Positions 7,700 through 16,494 of a stretch of DNA of 64,000 nt are shown piece after piece. Numbering within the stretch: position 1 is the stretch's first letter; every line of letters starts with the position of its first letter. A model generated the notes under the pieces. That model saw nothing but the letters and a program-made list of their open reading frames with translations. It made no database searches and was not told the origin of the DNA. The stretch covers positions 310,001-374,000 of the forward strand of contig CBDCFV010000004.1 in assembly GCA_965216425.1 (NCBI GenBank), in the 5' to 3' direction. Made by a program: the position numbers and the translations under genes. Source of the stretch: CBDCFV01 sp965216425. GTDB taxonomy: Bacteria > Chloroflexota > Dehalococcoidia > Lucifugimonadales > UBA3495.

Positions 7700-9169
7700 T
7701 TGTTAAGACCCATTCCAGAGTCTCAAGGCCGCCTCCAGTCATCCAATGTCCCCCAAACGGCGGGCGGACCTTTGGAAGGCCCACAGACGGGCGGCGACGG
7801 GTTTGGCGATCCCGCTTACGACACTAACTCACCCTTGCCCGTCGTTGCCATCGTCGGGCGGCCCAATGTAGGTAAATCTTCCTTGTTTAACCGGATTCTG
7901 GGCCGCCGCCAAGCCATCGTGACCGACATCGCCGGGACCACGCGGGACCGGTTGATGTGCGAGGTCTGGTGGGACGATTACCGCTTCATTCTCATCGACA
8001 CCGGAGGTCTGGAAACAAAGCCTGAGGGCCACATCAACGAGAGGGTGCAGGAACAAGCGGAAATGGCCGTGTCCGATGCCGACGTGGTTGTGTTTATGAC
8101 CGACGTGACGGACGGGTTGACGCCCACGGACCATTTGGTGGTCGATCGGCTGAGGCGCACCTTCAAGCCCGTTATCCTGACGGTAAACAAGGTGGACAAC
8201 GAGTCCCGCGAACTCAGCGCCGCTGAATTCTACCAACTGGGGTTCGATGACCCGCTGCTGATCAGCGCCTACCACAACCTGGGCGTATACCAGTTGATGG
8301 AGCGTATCTGCGCCCTCTTGCCGTACCCGGAAGAGCCGACAGAAGAGGAAGCGGAGGACCCGGCCGCAGGCGCATTAAACCTGGCGATCGTTGGCAGGAC
8401 CAATGTGGGCAAATCCATGATGCTGAACAGCATCCTGGGCGAAGAGCGTTCCATCGTCTCACCTGAAGCGGGCACTACCCGGGACGCGCTGGATACCGCG
8501 TTCAGTTACGATGGCAACGATGTTGTTCTAGTGGACACCGCCGGCATCAGGCGGCGAGGCCAGGTACAACGGGGGATAGAACAGTACAGTGTAATCAGGG
8601 CCGTCAACGCGGTGAGCCGAAGTGATATTACGTTGTTGGTCACCGACGCCACGGAGATGGCGACCGCTCAGGATGCCCATATAGCCGGGTTAGCTTGGGA
8701 TATGTGCCGCGGGTTGGTGGTAGTGGTGAACAAGTGGGACTTGGCCCGGGACGGAGACCGTTATGCCCAGCACAGGGCCGAAGCCAGGGTAAAGACCCGC
8801 CTTCATTTCATGCCTTACGTCCCGGTCTGTTTTACGTCGGCGTTGCACGGCCAGGGTATAAACGTGGTGATGCGGACCGTGCTGGAACTGCGGCAGGAGC
8901 GGTCCCGCTTCGTTCCGGCCAGAGAACTGCAATACATGCTGGCGGACGCCTTGGCGAGTCACACACCGCCGCCGGTGAAGAGGCGTCCTCGGGAGAGGCT
9001 GTTTATCAGCCGGGTGAGACAAGTTGGCGTAAACCCTCCTACCTTTCTCTTCACGGTCAACAGTCCTGATCTAGTACACTTCTCTTATCAACGGTACTTG
9101 GAAAATCGTATCCGGGACACCTTCGGATTCGACAGGACTCATTTAAGGTTGGTGTTCAAGAGACAATGA
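7700..9169 (+). CDS. der: GTPase Der (EngA), ribosome assembly
   Basis: Two tandem GTPase domains are complete: GRPNVGKS, DTGG and NKVD in the first, then GRTNVGKS, DTAG and NKWD in the second, followed by the KH-like C-terminal domain. Der acts in 50S subunit maturation. The TTG start at 7700 has AAGGTG seven bases upstream and gives 489 residues, including about 45 extra N-terminal residues of low complexity before the usual PVVAIVGRPN start. An in-frame TTG at 7835 would give the standard length but has no ribosome binding site. The stop overlaps the plsY start (ATGATG), indicating translational coupling. Confidence 0.96.
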   Translation: MLRPIPESQGRLQSSNVPQTAGGPLEGPQTGGDGFGDPAYDTNSPLPVVAIVGRPNVGKSSLFNRILGRRQAIVTDIAGTTRDRLMCEVWWDDYRFILIDTGGLETKPEGHINERVQEQAEMAVSDADVVVFMTDVTDGLTPTDHLVVDRLRRTFKPVILTVNKVDNESRELSAAEFYQLGFDDPLLISAYHNLGVYQLMERICALLPYPEEPTEEEAEDPAAGALNLAIVGRTNVGKSMMLNSILGEERSIVSPEAGTTRDALDTAFSYDGNDVVLVDTAGIRRRGQVQRGIEQYSVIRAVNAVSRSDITLLVTDATEMATAQDAHIAGLAWDMCRGLVVVVNKWDLARDGDRYAQHRAEARVKTRLHFMPYVPVCFTSALHGQGINVVMRTVLELRQERSRFVPARELQYMLADALASHTPPPVKRRPRERLFISRVRQVGVNPPTFLFTVNSPDLVHFSYQRYLENRIRDTFGFDRTHLRLVFKRQ

Positions 9170-9885
9170 TGCGCCATTGGTCAGCCAGTACATCGGCGCT
9201 GGTGACGCTGCCTTTGCTTGTGGCTGCTTTTGTGGCGGCGTTGTTTACTATGTCGACCCAACCCGTGTTGGCTCAATACGCGGTCGTCCTCAGCTTGTCT
9301 TATCTGGTGGGGGCGATGCCTTGGGGATACTTGCTACTGCAATGGCGACGCGGGGTCGACATTCGGGAGTACGGCAGCGGCAGGACCGGCATGTCCAACG
9401 TCCTGCGCACCGGTGGAGGCAAGGTGGCCGCCCTGGTGTTGATGTTGGACGTGAGCAAGGGTGTTCTGGCGGTCTTCTTGGCTGGGGAAGTTATCGGACA
9501 CCGGGAAGCGGAGGTGGCCGCCGGGCTCATGGCTTTAGCCGGCCACAACTGGCCGGTATTTCTCGGATTTCGCGGCGGCCGAGGCATTGCTACAGGGGCG
9601 GGGGCTCTATCGGTCCTCTCACCTATCGCCGCCGCTGTTGCCTTCTCCACTTTTGCGGCCACTACTCTGGTCAGCCGTTACGTCTCGCTGGGTTCCATCG
9701 TGGGAGTTATTGCGGCCTGTGTCACCCTGGTGGCCTTGTATCTGCTGGGTCAGACGTTCAGCGTCTATACCCTCTACGGTTTTCTGGGCGGCGCCATCAT
9801 CATCTGGCAGCACCGGGACAACATCCAGCGAATCCGTGATGGCAGTGAACGCCGCTTGGGAACTCCGGCGACAAAGGCTAATTGA
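9166..9885 (+). CDS. plsY: Glycerol-3-phosphate acyltransferase PlsY
   Basis: A multi-pass membrane protein with the PlsY signatures: GSGRTGMSNVLRTGG in the first cytoplasmic loop, AGHNWPVFLGFRGGRG in the second and a terminal WQHRDNIQRIRDG segment. PlsY moves an acyl group from acyl-phosphate to glycerol-3-phosphate, the first step of phospholipid synthesis. The length of 239 is slightly above the family's roughly 200 residues because of an N-terminal extra hydrophobic segment. The start overlaps the der stop by four bases. The next gene, gpsA, makes the glycerol-3-phosphate substrate, so the pair supplies phosphatidic acid precursors. Confidence 0.95.
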   Translation: MMRHWSASTSALVTLPLLVAAFVAALFTMSTQPVLAQYAVVLSLSYLVGAMPWGYLLLQWRRGVDIREYGSGRTGMSNVLRTGGGKVAALVLMLDVSKGVLAVFLAGEVIGHREAEVAAGLMALAGHNWPVFLGFRGGRGIATGAGALSVLSPIAAAVAFSTFAATTLVSRYVSLGSIVGVIAACVTLVALYLLGQTFSVYTLYGFLGGAIIIWQHRDNIQRIRDGSERRLGTPATKAN

Positions 9886-9938
9886 CGGCCCGATGTATAA
9901 AGGTACTCCTTGCAGAGCATGCTGCTCGCCGCCGATGA

Positions 9939-10958
9939 ATGAGTAGTCCGTTATTGGAGCCAAGGGTGGCCGTCGTCGGCGCCACTACCTGGGGGACGGC
10001 GCTGGCCATCATCCTGGCAAGGAAAGGTTTGCCGGTCAGCTTGCTGGCGAGAACGGACCCGGAGGCTCAGAGACTCCAGGCTGACAGGCGTAACGCCCGC
10101 TTTTTGCCAAGCACTCCTTTCCCCGAATCTCTGACCGTGGCCGCCGACCCGGGTGAGGCGCTGCCGTCTGCCGACTTGGTGATAATCGCTGCCCCATCTC
10201 ACAGTGTGCGCGACAACATAAGATCGGTGCGGGAAAGCTTGACGCCCGGCGTTGTGATCGTCAGTGCGGCCAAAGGTTTGGAATTGCCCGGTGGCAAGCG
10301 GATGAGCCAGGTTATGGAGGAGGAACTCTCAGTTGATTTCCATGACGGGATTTGCGCCATGTCGGGGCCAAATTTCGCCGACGAGATCGTTCAAGGGAAG
10401 TTCGCTTCCACCGTCGTTGCCGGCCGAGACAGCCAACTGGTAAACCGGGCCCAGGAAATCCTTATGACGGGGGCATTCCGTGTCTACACCAGTGACGATC
10501 TGACGGGGGTAGAACTTGGGGGTGCTCTAAAAAATATCATCGCTTTGGGCGCGGGCATCGCCGACGGCCTGGAAATGGGCGACAACGGCAAGGCCGCGTT
10601 CATTACCAGAGGCTTGGCCGAAATCGCTCGTCTTGGAGTTGCTGCCGGGGCCCAAGCGTTGACGTTCGCGGGCTTGGCCGGACTGGGAGACGTGATAGCG
10701 ACCTGCGCCAGCCGGTTGAGCCGCAACCGTTACGTTGGGGAGCAGCTTACCATGGGCCGTTCCTGGCCGGAAATCCGAGAAGCGATGAACAATGTTGCCG
10801 AAGGAGTGAACACCACCGATGCGGCTTTGGCCATGGCACGCGAGTTGGGCGTGGAGATGCCCATCACCGAAGCGACGTACCGGGTGTTGTTCGAGGACCT
10901 GTCGCCCCACGATGCCGTCAACCAGCTGATGGAACGCCCGCCTCGCTCCGAGTGGTGA
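9939..10958 (+). CDS. gpsA: NAD(P)H-dependent glycerol-3-phosphate dehydrogenase
   Basis: A 339-residue protein with an N-terminal Rossmann fold, the SGPNFADEI segment and the catalytic ALKNIIALGAGIADG region, followed by GLAGLGDVIATCAS, all diagnostic of GpsA. It reduces dihydroxyacetone phosphate to sn-glycerol-3-phosphate for phospholipid synthesis. The nucleotide-binding glycine motif reads GATTWG (14-19) instead of GAGSWG, so the second glycine is threonine. It lies 53 bp after plsY, its functional partner. The ATG at 9939 has no clear ribosome binding site, so the start is less certain than the gene identity. Confidence 0.94.
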   Translation: MSSPLLEPRVAVVGATTWGTALAIILARKGLPVSLLARTDPEAQRLQADRRNARFLPSTPFPESLTVAADPGEALPSADLVIIAAPSHSVRDNIRSVRESLTPGVVIVSAAKGLELPGGKRMSQVMEEELSVDFHDGICAMSGPNFADEIVQGKFASTVVAGRDSQLVNRAQEILMTGAFRVYTSDDLTGVELGGALKNIIALGAGIADGLEMGDNGKAAFITRGLAEIARLGVAAGAQALTFAGLAGLGDVIATCASRLSRNRYVGEQLTMGRSWPEIREAMNNVAEGVNTTDAALAMARELGVEMPITEATYRVLFEDLSPHDAVNQLMERPPRSEW

Positions 10959-11001
10959 GTCCAAGTCTCTTCCAATAGCGAAATTTTGACCCCAACCCGT
11001 T

Positions 11002-11021
11002 ATTCCCGCCTGCGCGGGAAT
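11002..11021. repeat. REP-like intergenic palindrome
   Basis: ATTCCCGC and GCGGGAAT form an 8-bp stem around a 4-nt loop, in the gap between gpsA and the convergent DUF488 gene. Related GC-rich hairpins occur at 14943-14960. It has no T-run, so it looks like a dispersed palindrome rather than a canonical terminator. Confidence 0.7.
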
Positions 11022-11085
11022 GACTATGAACTGTCGCATTGTCTCCCACCGCTTTGCACAGGCCCTGTTCCGACATGCGGGCTGC

Positions 11086-11457
11086 CTAGCGTAATCCCCC
11101 CGGTTCCAAGCCGGGCGCGTTGCGCAACAGCCATTGAGCCAACACCCGGCGATGGCAGGGCCGGTCGCCCCGCTCGAAGCATAGCAGGGTGAAGTCGCTC
11201 AAAGTATCGAGGTTTTCCAGCCACTCCTGAAACTGGGCCGACTCCCCGAGCCGGTTTTCTAGCCCTTCGATGTAAGCTGTGGAGAGCGCATCGAAGTCAA
11301 TGTCGCTGTTGCGGTAGGCAACCAGTAGCTGCCGGTCCGGGTACAGGAACGGCAAAGTCTCCCACTGGGTACGACGGCCCCTCGGGTGGCTTCTGGACAC
11401 TCTGTACAGTATCCCGTGCCAGTCGTCCTGGTCATAGAAGCTGGCGGTGTAAAGCAT
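11086..11457 (-). CDS. DUF488-family protein
   Basis: A 123-residue protein. The segment LLCFERGDRPCHRRVLAQWL near residues 93-112 is the hallmark CFE...CHR motif of DUF488, a small family of unknown function in bacteria and archaea. It is the last gene of a closely spaced minus-strand run (thrC, ispH, flippase-like, this gene) with a 37-bp gap to the preceding gene, so cotranscription is likely. No catalytic role can be assigned. Confidence 0.7.
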   Translation of the reverse strand: MLYTASFYDQDDWHGILYRVSRSHPRGRRTQWETLPFLYPDRQLLVAYRNSDIDFDALSTAYIEGLENRLGESAQFQEWLENLDTLSDFTLLCFERGDRPCHRRVLAQWLLRNAPGLEPGGLR

Positions 11458-11494
11458 TACGGTTAATCTCGCATCTTTCTTGGGCTTACATTCA

Positions 11495-12520
11495 TCACGC
11501 CGTGTTGCGGCTGGCTTGGGCCTGAAACATTCCAGGAAAGGCTTGGCGGAGCATGAGCAACATGACCCCTATAGCGATGACCAGCACGTAAGTAATCAGC
11601 CGGTCAAGCACCACCAAAGCCGCTGCGGAGCTGGCCGAAACGCTGGACAATCGCACCAATAGTCCCGCCACACCGGCTTCCACGGCTCCCAGGCCGCCGG
11701 GAGTGGGCGTCAAACTCAACAATGAATTGGCCAACGCCAGGAACATGGCCAGCGGAAAGCCGATGCCCAAGTGAAGGGCTTCGGACACCAAGTAAAGCCG
11801 GCCTATTTCCGTAAACCATCCCAATAACCCCCAAAGGGTGATCGGCCACACTTGTTTGGAGCTTCCAGCCACGCCTTCGTGGAGTTGTTGGTATCGTGTG
11901 GCGAACCAACCGGGCAAAATGCGTGAAGCTCGTTCCCTGGTCCACATGATGGTCAAAAATAGCGCAAGCAAAACGGCGGCCAGCGCGACCGATACCCCGA
12001 ATACCGTCCAGATGATCAGGCTTCCGCCACCGGCCAAGGAAAGCGCCGAGACCAGGACCAGAAGCACCACCAGGACGGTGTCCAGCAACCGCTCGGCCAG
12101 TAGAGTTCCAATGATCCGGGAAAAGGGCGTATTCTGCTCGTTGCTGTACAGGTAGGCCCGGTAGGCATCGCCCAACCTGAATCCGGCTACCGAGTTGCCG
12201 AACCAGCCCATCAACACCAGTTGGCTGCAATAGGCGACTCCCGGTATTCTGGAGCCTTCGGTTTGGACGTTTTGCAGCAACAGGCGCCACCGGGCGCCTC
12301 TCACCACGAAGGTGAAGTAGTGGGTTGCCGTGGCGGCAGCCAAATACCAAGGATTGGCGGCTTTGGCTTCGGCCCAAGCCCGAGTCAAGTCCACGTCGAA
12401 ACGAGTGACCAGCGCCGCGAGCAGGGCGCCCGCCAAGCATAAAGACAGCAGGGTTGGGATGGAGAATATACGCCGCTTTAGGTGGACCGGCTCTCCCGGA
12501 GAACTACCGGATGGCGGCAT
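11495..12520 (-). CDS. Lysylphosphatidylglycerol synthase TM-region family protein
   Basis: A 341-residue integral membrane protein with about eight hydrophobic segments. The C-terminal signature SLTPTPGGLGAVEAGVAGLL followed by ALVVLDRLITYVL matches the UPF0104/AglD-like family (the membrane domain of LPG synthase and relatives). Only the membrane part is present; the soluble tRNA-dependent aminoacyl-transfer domain of MprF is missing, so lysyl-lipid synthesis is unlikely, and a role in lipid or glycolipid handling is inferred. It follows ispH by 40 bp on the same strand. Confidence 0.75.
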   Translation of the reverse strand: MPPSGSSPGEPVHLKRRIFSIPTLLSLCLAGALLAALVTRFDVDLTRAWAEAKAANPWYLAAATATHYFTFVVRGARWRLLLQNVQTEGSRIPGVAYCSQLVLMGWFGNSVAGFRLGDAYRAYLYSNEQNTPFSRIIGTLLAERLLDTVLVVLLVLVSALSLAGGGSLIIWTVFGVSVALAAVLLALFLTIMWTRERASRILPGWFATRYQQLHEGVAGSSKQVWPITLWGLLGWFTEIGRLYLVSEALHLGIGFPLAMFLALANSLLSLTPTPGGLGAVEAGVAGLLVRLSSVSASSAAALVVLDRLITYVLVIAIGVMLLMLRQAFPGMFQAQASRNTA

Positions 12521-12560
12521 TAGCGGCGCAGTGGGACACCCCAGGGGCGGTTGCCCACCA

Positions 12561-13460
12561 CTAGCGCAACTCTCTTGGCAGAGTGAAGCTTACATCTTCT
12601 TCGACGCCGGACAGCATGGTCACCTTGTCCGGCGCCAATGCCGAAATGACGCTTTCCACCAGGACCTCGGGCGTTGAAGCACCGGAAGTTATCCCCACCT
12701 TGGATACGCCATCCAGCCAGGACGCCTCGATCTCCTCGGGTCCGTTGATGAGGTAGGATGGCACACCGTGGGAGGCCGCCACCTCGCGCAGGCGGTTGCA
12801 GTTGGAGCTGTTCACAGCCCCAATCACCAGCACCAGGTCCACCATCACCGCCATCTCGGTCACCGCGAACTGGCGGTTGGTCGTAGCGTAGCAAATGTCG
12901 TTGCGCACCACTGCGCTTGGAAAACGCTGTTTGATGGCATCTATGCTCTGCGCGGTGTCGCCTACCGAGAGGGTTGTTTGCGTAAGCACCGCCACTTCAT
13001 CGTCTGGGGCCCAATCGGGGAGTAGAGAGTCGGCGCTGTCATCGACTAGAGTCATATCAACCTGGCCCATGGTGCCCCGCACCTCTTGATGCCCCCGATG
13101 GCCCACCAGCAATACTTTCTTGCCCTCGCGGTGGTACTTCTTAGCTTCATTGTGTACCCGTGTCACCAACGGGCAGACCGCGTCGATAACCCGGAGGCTG
13201 CGCTCTTCGGCCTGCTCGAAGTCATCCGGCGGAGAGCCGTGGGCGGAGAACACCACCAGAGATCCGACAGGGACCTGGTCCAGGGTATCAACCGTGATGG
13301 CCCCTTTTCGTTCCAAGTCGGCGACGACGTGGGGATTATGGACGATCTGGTGTTTCACGTAGACCGGAGGGCCGTACCGCTCCAAGCAAATATCTACAAC
13401 CTCTATGGCGCGCACCACCCCGGCGCAAAAGCCGCGCGGTGAGCTGAGAAACACTTCCAA
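12561..13460 (-). CDS. ispH: 4-hydroxy-3-methylbut-2-enyl diphosphate reductase
   Basis: IspH performs the last step of the MEP isoprenoid pathway with a [4Fe-4S] cluster. All three cluster cysteines are visible in PRGFCAGV, DAVCPLV and NDICYATTNRQ, with the substrate-binding GHRGHQEV, NSSNCNRL and TSGASTPEVL motifs. The TTG at 13460 is chosen because AGGAAG lies just upstream and the protein then starts at the family's usual position (MEVFLSSPRGFCAGV, about 299 residues); the longer frame adds eleven unlikely residues. It lies 66 bp after thrC in the same run. Confidence 0.95.
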   Translation of the reverse strand: MEVFLSSPRGFCAGVVRAIEVVDICLERYGPPVYVKHQIVHNPHVVADLERKGAITVDTLDQVPVGSLVVFSAHGSPPDDFEQAEERSLRVIDAVCPLVTRVHNEAKKYHREGKKVLLVGHRGHQEVRGTMGQVDMTLVDDSADSLLPDWAPDDEVAVLTQTTLSVGDTAQSIDAIKQRFPSAVVRNDICYATTNRQFAVTEMAVMVDLVLVIGAVNSSNCNRLREVAASHGVPSYLINGPEEIEASWLDGVSKVGITSGASTPEVLVESVISALAPDKVTMLSGVEEDVSFTLPRELR

Positions 13461-13526
13461 GACGCTTCCTCCCGGATGTCGTAATCCCGACAAGGGGCAG
13501 GCACACCCGCCTCATGGCCCGGCCCC

Positions 13527-14699
13527 TTACTTCTTGATCAAATCCAAATACTTGTACCCGGAGCCTGTGTTGAGCAGGACTATCGTGTCGGTTTTGTTCA
13601 GGAATCCTTCCTGGACCAGTCGCTTCAAGGCTACTAGTGTGGCCGCGCCTTCGGGGCAGGCGATGATGCCTTCGGTGGTAGCCAATTCGTACATGGCTTG
13701 GACCATGTCTTCGTCTTCCACCGCCAAGGCCGTGCCGCCGGATTCCCGCAGGGCCTGCAAAATAAGGTAATCGGCGAAAGGTCCGGGGACGCGGAGGCCG
13801 TCGGCAATGGTCGCGGCGTTCTGCCAAGCCTCTGCTCTTTCTTCTCCATTATCAAATGCCCTGACTATGGGCTGGCATCCGACAGGTTGGACGGCGATGA
13901 ACTTGGGGGGTGTTCCTTCCACCCATCCCAACTCAAGCAACTCCTGGAACCCCTTGTGCATTCCGATGATACCGGTGCCACCGCCGGTTGGGTAGATAAT
14001 GGCGTCGGGAAACCGCCAGCCCAGTTGCATTACGATTTCCAGCCCCATGGTCTTCTTGCCTTCGGCCCGGTAAGGCTCCTTGAGGGTGGACAGGTCGAAC
14101 AGGCCCTGCTCTTCGGCCACGGCCACCGCTTGGCGTCCCGCGTCGCCGATCAAGCCGTCCACCAAGTTAAGTTCCGACCCGGCCAGCAGGCATTCTTTCA
14201 TGTTCGCGTCGGGTGCATCCTGAGGCATAAAGACCTTCACGTCGAGGCCTGCCCGCGCGCAGTAGGCAGCCGCGGCCCCGGCGGCGTTGCCGGCCGAGGG
14301 CATGGTGAATCCCTTGGCCCCCAGTTCCAAGGCCTTGGAGATAGCGGCTGATATGCCGCGGGCCTTGAACGTTCCGGTCGGGTTCAACCCTTCCTCTTTG
14401 ACGTACAGGTGATCCAATCCCAGGTTCTTGCCCAGGATAGACGTTTCCAAGAGGGGAGTCCCACCCTCGCCCAGGGTGACTATGTTTTCCGGGTGTTCCA
14501 CGGGAAGTAATTCTTCGAACTGCCACATGTTGGCCGGGCGTCCGATTATAGCCTCCCTGGATACTTCGCTCCGCAGCCTCGGCAGGTCGTAGCGGGCGAA
14601 CAACACCATGCCGCAGCATGGGCTTACCTTGGCAAGTTCGTTGTGGTCGTAGGTCTTACCGCATTGGGTACATTCCAGATGGTCGATATAGCTTGGCAT
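13527..14699 (-). CDS. thrC: Threonine synthase
   Basis: A 390-residue fold-type II PLP enzyme. It has an N-terminal zinc-ribbon-like C-x2-C...CC segment (CTQCGKTYD, SPCCG), the PLP lysine in NPTGTFKARG, the phosphate loop SAGNAAGA and the TGGGTG site. It converts O-phosphohomoserine to threonine. The start at 14699 has GGGAG just upstream. It heads a minus-strand cluster with ispH, a membrane protein and a DUF488 gene, which have no pathway link to it. Other beta-replacing enzymes share the fold, but the zinc-ribbon plus GTFKARG combination favours threonine synthase. Confidence 0.88.
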   Translation of the reverse strand: MPSYIDHLECTQCGKTYDHNELAKVSPCCGMVLFARYDLPRLRSEVSREAIIGRPANMWQFEELLPVEHPENIVTLGEGGTPLLETSILGKNLGLDHLYVKEEGLNPTGTFKARGISAAISKALELGAKGFTMPSAGNAAGAAAAYCARAGLDVKVFMPQDAPDANMKECLLAGSELNLVDGLIGDAGRQAVAVAEEQGLFDLSTLKEPYRAEGKKTMGLEIVMQLGWRFPDAIIYPTGGGTGIIGMHKGFQELLELGWVEGTPPKFIAVQPVGCQPIVRAFDNGEERAEAWQNAATIADGLRVPGPFADYLILQALRESGGTALAVEDEDMVQAMYELATTEGIIACPEGAATLVALKRLVQEGFLNKTDTIVLLNTGSGYKYLDLIKK

Positions 14700-15078
14700 T
14701 CTCGGCGGCTCCCTTGACGATATAAGTCCAGTCCAATTACGGAATCCAGTGCACCGTTATCATACCGCAAGCAGGCCGGAAGTGGTACAAAAGCAGGCTC
14801 CCCGTCAGGGCAATCGCGTTATAAAGTTTGGGAGCCCATTTAACCCCCCGTCTTCACGAGGGCAGGCGTCATTTCCTTGGAAACGGGAATCTATAGTCGT
14901 TGGAAAGGGTAAATTTGTTTATGGGAGACAGTGTGGATTCCGCCCCCGCCTTCGCGGGGGTGACGTTCCTTCGCGGGAATGACGGAAGGTGTTGCGGCAG
15001 ATTTGGCCTGTCTGGTGCACTGATAGTTAAAACGCGATTGCCTCGGCTCCCCGTGGAAATACCCCCTTGGCCAGATAG
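14700..15078. other. Intergenic region with dispersed palindromes
   Basis: No gene is seen between thrC and the MFS gene. The stretch holds a member of the 23-nt element family (14846-14868), a CCCCCGC/GCGGGGG hairpin at 14943-14960 and a TTCGCGGGAATGACG tail typical of REP-like repeats. Confidence 0.6.
14846..14868 (-). repeat. 23-nt AGCCTGCCC-family element (chromosomal copy)
   Basis: Read on the minus strand it begins CGCCTGCCCTCGTG and ends GACGGGG. It agrees with the copy inserted in IS630 copy 1 (40009-40031) at 21 of 23 positions. This copy lies in core chromosome, outside the island. Confidence 0.75.
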
Positions 15079-16428
15079 CTAAACGGCAGGAACGGACCTC
15101 ACTGCACTGGGTCTCCGGATTGTGGCGAAGAGTGCGGCGCTTATGGCGTAGAGCAACGCAAAGGTTACCGCTACAACCTCGTAGCTGCCGGTAACGTCGA
15201 ACACCCACCCGGCGTACACTGGGAAGAGCAGCATCCCCAGGCTGTAGAAGACGCTCATAATGCCCAGCAGCGTCGCAAAGCTCTGGCGTCCGAAAAAACT
15301 ACCCAAGGCAATCCAACCGAGAGGAGAGCAAGCGTCCAGTGTGGCCAGTCCCACAATGAAGAGATAAGGCACCCAACTCCCTTCAAAAATGGCCAACACC
15401 AGCATCGAGACACCGCCGGACATCATACCCCCGAACAATATAGGTTGGACCGGAAACCGGCCGGCCAACGCGCCTGACAAGAGCCTGCCCGGGATGGACA
15501 AAGAGAAAAGCAGGGCTGTCAGGCCGGCCGCCGACGTTTCATCCATGCCCTTCCATACCATCATCGGTATCAAGTGCACCACGACGGAACTGTTGACTCC
15601 AATACGCAGAGCGCTCGCCGCAAGAAGGGTCCAATAAGTCCGGGTCCGCACCGCCTCCCGCACGGAAAAGTCGTGGTCCGCTGAGAGCGGCTCCGGCCTA
15701 TCGTCCCGAACGGAGGACCGTTGCCAGTCCTCTGAACCCTCCAATACTATTCCGACGCTTTCCGGCGACCTGCGGACCAGCATCCCCAAGGGAATGACGA
15801 TCAAGCAAATGAACCCGCCGGCGATGAGGACCACGTCACGCCAGCCCACGCGTTGTACGCCGAAGGCTAACAGGGGTGTGAGGAGCGCCCCTCCCAACGT
15901 ATAAGAAGTCAGCATGGTAGCCAGCGCAATTGCCTTCCGGCGCAAGAACCAGCGGTTGACTGCCGTCATCAAGCTGGGGTCCAAGCAGGTGGAAATACCA
16001 ACGGAAACTATGCCCACGTAGACAATGAGGAAAGAGAAGTACCCGTTCACGAAGGACAGAACCATAAACCCGAGGCCGGCCAGCAACCCGCCCACGAGTA
16101 TGAGAGGCCGGGACCCCAAGCGGTCGATCAGCCAGCCAACAAAAGGGCCGCCGATCCCGCCCTCAGCCGTTGCAAGGGAAAATATGAGGGATGTGGAGGC
16201 GCGGCTGAGGTTGAACTCTCGCTGGATTGGAAGGAAGAAGACGGTAAAACCGCGGTAGAAGATGCCGCCGGTAAACAGGGCCAGCAGGCAACACGCGGCC
16301 AGCACCCACCACCCGTAATACACTCCGGTGCTTGTGACGCCTCGTATCCGGTGGTTGACCCCTGGCAGGACAGCAAGTGACACGAGAAAAAAGCCGGAGG
16401 CCAGAATCAGCAGACCGGTCAGCGCCAT
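15079..16428 (-). CDS. MFS transporter, monocarboxylate/oxalate-formate-antiporter-like
   Basis: A 449-residue protein with about 12 transmembrane helices after an extra N-terminal hydrophobic segment. Motif A-like GWLIDRLGSRP follows helix 2, and the YYGWWVLAACC start resembles the OFA/monocarboxylate branch of the major facilitator superfamily. A central cytoplasmic loop is predicted between the two six-helix halves. The substrate is unknown; neighbours (an LLM oxidoreductase upstream, thrC downstream) do not indicate one. It is likely monocistronic, with 66 bp to the LLM gene upstream. Confidence 0.82.
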   Translation of the reverse strand: MALTGLLILASGFFLVSLAVLPGVNHRIRGVTSTGVYYGWWVLAACCLLALFTGGIFYRGFTVFFLPIQREFNLSRASTSLIFSLATAEGGIGGPFVGWLIDRLGSRPLILVGGLLAGLGFMVLSFVNGYFSFLIVYVGIVSVGISTCLDPSLMTAVNRWFLRRKAIALATMLTSYTLGGALLTPLLAFGVQRVGWRDVVLIAGGFICLIVIPLGMLVRRSPESVGIVLEGSEDWQRSSVRDDRPEPLSADHDFSVREAVRTRTYWTLLAASALRIGVNSSVVVHLIPMMVWKGMDETSAAGLTALLFSLSIPGRLLSGALAGRFPVQPILFGGMMSGGVSMLVLAIFEGSWVPYLFIVGLATLDACSPLGWIALGSFFGRQSFATLLGIMSVFYSLGMLLFPVYAGWVFDVTGSYEVVAVTFALLYAISAALFATIRRPSAVRSVPAV

Positions 16429-16494
16429 GACTTGGTTCGTCCTTGGACCAAGCGATACGGGAGATTACCGAAGACGAAAGAGGGCAACAACCCG

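Noticed and set aside
13698..14351. 217-codon plus-strand frame opposite thrC
   Set aside because: thrC is unambiguous on the other strand.
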